DNA of 60,093 bases from an uncultured Clostridia bacterium (lineage in GTDB: Bacteria; Bacillota; Clostridia; Oscillospirales; Acutalibacteraceae). The notes beneath the pieces were generated by a model, which saw only the letters and a list, made by a program, of their open reading frames with translations, was not told where the DNA came from and did not search any database. Below, in pieces: positions 58,001 through 60,093 of the stretch. Position numbers and translations under genes: made by a program. The stretch lies in contig CALWUW010000031.1 in the NCBI GenBank assembly GCA_944384815.1, positions 1-60,093 of the forward strand, written 5' to 3'. Each line of letters opens with the position of its first letter. Positions within the stretch are counted from its first letter, which is position 1.

Positions 58001-58038
58001 AAAAGCTTCGCCGCAGAATCCTGCGGCGGCTTTTTTGT
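58001..58038 (+). terminator. Terminator of rnpB
   Basis: AAAAGC..CGCCGCAG (58001-58016) with CTGCGGCG..GCTTTTTT, four-base loop, then T-rich sequence. Confidence 0.9.
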
Positions 58039-58115
58039 TTTGACCGGTAAAAAATTGCCGATGTATTGTAATTTTTGAAAAGATATTGGAAAAAAGAATA
58101 GAAACGGTTTCTCGG

Positions 58116-58144
58116 TTGACAAACCCAAAGAATCCTTCTAAAAT
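58116..58144 (+). promoter_or_regulatory. Promoter of the Mrp ATPase gene
   Basis: TTGACA (58116-58121), 17-base spacer, TAAAAT (58139-58144). The leader to 58247 contains a GC-rich inverted stretch (GGCGCCG near 58176, CGCCGGCGC near 58212) but no known riboswitch. Confidence 0.75.
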
Positions 58145-58247
58145 GAACACAGAAATGAAATAAATGCTTTGCGAAGGCGCCGTATAGGGCAAAGGAATGG
58201 CTCCCGTACGCGCCGGCGCTTGTTGCATAAGAAAGGTTTGAACAGAT

Positions 58248-59084
58248 ATGAGCGAAGGTTGCAATCACGATTGTGAACACTGCAGTGAAAACTGCGGCTC
58301 CCGGAAGGTCAATCCGGCGGATTTCCTGGAAGCGCCCCATTCTATGAGCAGCATTAAAAAGGTGATCGGTGTAGTCAGCGGCAAAGGCGGCGTAGGCAAA
58401 AGCTTGGTAACGGCTCTTATGGCGGTGACCATGAATCGCCGAGGAAACCACAGCGCCGTTCTGGATGCGGATATCACAGGCCCTTCCATCCCCAAGGTGT
58501 TTGGTCTGCACGAAAAAGCCAAAGCTTCGGAAATGGGGCTTTTGCCGGTTGCTACCAAGACCGGTATCGACGTAATGTCCGTAAATCTTTTGCTGGACGA
58601 TGAATGTGCGCCGGTGGTTTGGCGCGGCCCCATTATTGCCAATACGGTGAAGCAGTTCTGGACGGATGTGATCTGGCAGGATGTGGATTACATGTTTGTG
58701 GACATGCCTCCCGGAACCGGAGATGTTCCGCTGACTGTTTTCCAGAGCATTCCCCTTTCCGGTATTATTATCGTCACGTCTCCCCAGGAATTGGTATCCA
58801 TGATTGTTTCCAAAGCGGTGACTATGGCTCAGATGATGAATGTGCCGATTTTGGGAATTGTGGAGAATATGAGCTATGTGAAATGTCCGGATTGCGGCAA
58901 GGAGATCCGTGTGTTCGGGGAAAGCCACGTGGAAGAAGTAGCGGAAAAATACGGATTGCAGGTGTTGGGGCGGATCCCCATGGACCCGGATCTGGCAAAG
59001 AATTGCGACGCCGGCTTGGCGGAGCTGTATACCGGAGATTGGCTGGAAGCGGCGGCCGATGCGGCGGAAGCGCTTTCTAAATAA
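58248..59084 (+). CDS. Mrp/NBP35 family Fe-S cluster carrier ATPase (ApbC-like)
   Basis: A 278-residue P-loop ATPase. The deviant Walker A VVSGKGGVGKSLVTAL is at about residue 42, with LDADITGPSIPKVFG and VDMPPGTGDVPLTV. The Fe-S-binding pair is CPDCGKEI near residue 212. The N terminus has a Cys/His-rich lead (CNHDCEHCSENCG at residues 5-17), seen in anaerobic NBP35-like proteins and likely a second cluster site. Such proteins assemble and deliver 4Fe-4S clusters, here perhaps to the many ferredoxin-type enzymes of an anaerobe. It has its own strong promoter after rnpB. AAAGG precedes the ATG. Confidence 0.95.
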   Translation: MSEGCNHDCEHCSENCGSRKVNPADFLEAPHSMSSIKKVIGVVSGKGGVGKSLVTALMAVTMNRRGNHSAVLDADITGPSIPKVFGLHEKAKASEMGLLPVATKTGIDVMSVNLLLDDECAPVVWRGPIIANTVKQFWTDVIWQDVDYMFVDMPPGTGDVPLTVFQSIPLSGIIIVTSPQELVSMIVSKAVTMAQMMNVPILGIVENMSYVKCPDCGKEIRVFGESHVEEVAEKYGLQVLGRIPMDPDLAKNCDAGLAELYTGDWLEAAADAAEALSK

Positions 59085-59123
59085 AAACGGCAGGATAACA
59101 ACAGCGAGCGAGGGGGAAAGCGC

Positions 59124-59660
59124 GTGCTGAAAAACAAAAAAAATGAGATCTGCAGGGGAACTTGGTTGGTTTTAGCCGTTCTTTTGGTATTTGGGGGGAT
59201 CCTTTCTCTGGTGACGCCCGCCGGCACCCGGCCTCATCTGGCGTTTACCTTTGGTCTGATCATGGCTTTATCCGCCCTGGGCTGCTTTTTGGTTTACGCT
59301 TTGCAGCATTCGGAGCCCTTGGGCGCAGAATGGATCCTGGCGGATGGATTGGTAGCCCTTTCTCTTTGCGGGCAGGTATCCCGGGATCAGTGGATCGCCT
59401 TTGCTATGGGCGCCTGGCTTTTGTTTTCCGGGGTGACAAAATGGATCTCGCTGGTGCTCCTGAAAAGAAATAAGGTGAAAAATTGGGGATTGATGGCGGC
59501 TCCCGGTGGAGCACTGATGGTGTTCGGCCTGATTTCCCAGTATGTTTTTGTGGATCCTGCGTATTCCGGCTTGTTTATGGGCCTGGCCTTTTTGCTGCAG
59601 GGGGCGCATTTCGGATTTCTCTGGTGGTTTTGGAGCCAGATGGCGAAGGAAGAGGAATGA
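59124..59660 (+). CDS. DUF308 (HdeD-like) membrane protein
   Basis: A 178-residue protein with six hydrophobic helices in three hairpins, the usual make-up of DUF308 proteins: LVLAVLLVFGGILSLVTP, TFGLIMALSALGCFLVY, then WIAFAMGAWLLFSGVTKWIS and GGALMVFGLISQYVF. E. coli HdeD is linked to acid resistance, but clostridial members are uncharacterised. GTG 59124 has GAGGGGG at 8 bases. It follows the Mrp gene by 39 bases and may share its transcript, ending at the hairpin 59746-59783. Confidence 0.8.
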   Translation: MLKNKKNEICRGTWLVLAVLLVFGGILSLVTPAGTRPHLAFTFGLIMALSALGCFLVYALQHSEPLGAEWILADGLVALSLCGQVSRDQWIAFAMGAWLLFSGVTKWISLVLLKRNKVKNWGLMAAPGGALMVFGLISQYVFVDPAYSGLFMGLAFLLQGAHFGFLWWFWSQMAKEEE

Positions 59661-59745
59661 TCTTACTTTGCTTTATAGTTTAGTGACAAAGAAAAAACAG
59701 CTGCCGGTTTGCCTCGGGTCAATAAGGAAGTATTTTAGAAGAGAT

Positions 59746-59783
59746 GGTGTAACCTCAGTAATATGGGGTTACACCTTTTCTTT
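59746..59783. terminator. Terminator at the boundary with the right-edge mobile remnant
   Basis: GGTGTAACC (59746-59754) and GGTTACACC (59767-59775) followed by TTTTCTTT on the plus strand. It ends the DUF308 transcript or, in reverse, the recombinase remnant. Confidence 0.8.
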
Positions 59784-59946
59784 ATGCGGATTTTTCTGAT
59801 ATTTCTTTTTGCCTTTTCAGCTCGGCAACTGTCTTTAACAGTTCTTGTTCTGTTGGAATATCAAATAATCCAATGGCTGTAAAGTAAATATCCACCTTAA
59901 CATTATTGTGCGAATGCTTCTTTTCATTGTTGTGTAATAAAAGAGA
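59782..59946 (-). pseudogene. C-terminal remnant of a large serine recombinase (DUF4368-type tail)
   Basis: The minus strand encodes about 55 residues ending at a TAA at 59784-59782: LLLHNNEKKHSHNNVKVDIY then FTAIGLFDIPTEQELLKTVA. This pattern (HNNEKKHS.., VDIYFxxIG, DIPTEQE) fits the C-terminal DUF4368 region of Tn4451/TnpX-like recombinases. Upstream the frame turns into low-complexity sequence, and a different frame gives a separate short protein-like piece, so the rest of the gene is missing or shifted. Base composition is more AT-rich than the neighbouring genes. I read it as a relic of an integrated element. Confidence 0.5.
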
Positions 59947-59994
59947 ACTTGAAACGCTCAAAATTAAAATTAATATGAACTTCCCAATTCAGCC

Positions 59995-60023
59995 TTGACT
60001 TCTTGCGGGTTTCCCTATATAAT
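59995..60023 (+). promoter_or_regulatory. Strong promoter reading out of the right edge
   Basis: TTGACT (59995-60000), 17-base spacer, TATAAT (60018-60023). Confidence 0.7.
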
Positions 60024-60050
60024 AAAAAGCAAATTATTCAAAGAAGGGAA

Positions 60051-60093
60051 TTGAAAGACTTACTATGGACAACGCCGACAGTAGCGACGCTGA
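60051..60093 (+). other. Possible start of a gene cut by the right edge
   Basis: GAAGGG at 60043-60048 lies between the strong promoter and two candidate starts in different frames: TTG 60051 (too close) and ATG 60065 (rather far). Both frames are open to the end of the window, too short to identify. Confidence 0.25.

Overview
The window looks like a chromosome segment of a spore-forming, anaerobic Clostridia member, probably of the Oscillospiraceae/Ruminococcaceae type. This rests on the spore-coat operon cotJABC, the spore-maturation pair spmBA, a SpoVB-like flippase, a CIRCE-controlled hrcA-grpE-dnaK-dnaJ operon, a LytR-CpsA-Psr wall protein, an indolepyruvate:ferredoxin oxidoreductase, strong purine-rich Shine-Dalgarno sites with frequent GTG/TTG starts, and mid-range GC. 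The taxonomic placement is inference; no rRNA or tRNA gene was found.

Layout. 1-1837: the start of an MT-A70 type methyltransferase runs off the left edge and faces an IS110-family element whose long leader is a candidate bridge RNA. 1838-11183: housekeeping genes: DUF5058 and aminopeptidase C, a small XRE regulator, malic enzyme, a YaiI-type protein, a surface protein coupled to a CrtO-like acyltransferase, an SDR epimerase, a glycerophosphodiesterase, a 62-residue protein and an orphan RCK potassium-channel subunit. 11512-16650: the class I heat-shock operon behind one promoter and one CIRCE operator. 16659-20427: MATE exporter, orphan PTS EIIA, esterase, nitroreductase. 20520-27114 (minus): a PurF-like protein without its catalytic cysteine, TatD, a nucleotidyltransferase, MetG and an LCP protein.

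27395-32108: a small membrane protein, then paaK-iorA-iorB and a separately promoted double-ACT protein, a set for making aryl-CoA from aromatic 2-oxo acids (or the reverse). 32169-40095: six tightly packed genes for an ABC exporter with three lipoprotein adaptors, one 931-residue FtsX-type permease and two ATPases, the second fused to an AbrB-like tail. 40208-45045: a UroD-like protein, an AraC regulator broken by an in-frame amber codon, a SpoVB-like flippase and prmA, with two degenerate tandem repeats (7-bp and 11-bp units) between genes. 45068-51056: a gated membrane protein, trkA-trkH and a tandem-domain PPK2. 51330-54751: cotJABC, spmBA and a YbhN-type flippase. 54938-60093: a dockerin-like secreted protein, a 476-bp AT-rich gap, a stand-alone CARF-nuclease (DUF1887/Card1-like), rnpB, an Mrp ATPase and a DUF308 protein. 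The right edge is AT-rich and carries the apparent C-terminal remnant of a large serine recombinase plus a strong promoter for a gene that runs off the window.

The strongest candidates for something unusual are the PurF-like protein with Gly in place of the Ntn nucleophile, the three-adaptor exporter with its ATPase-AbrB fusion, the CARF-nuclease without CRISPR genes nearby, and the two short-period tandem repeats. No CRISPR array or complete novel defence system was seen.
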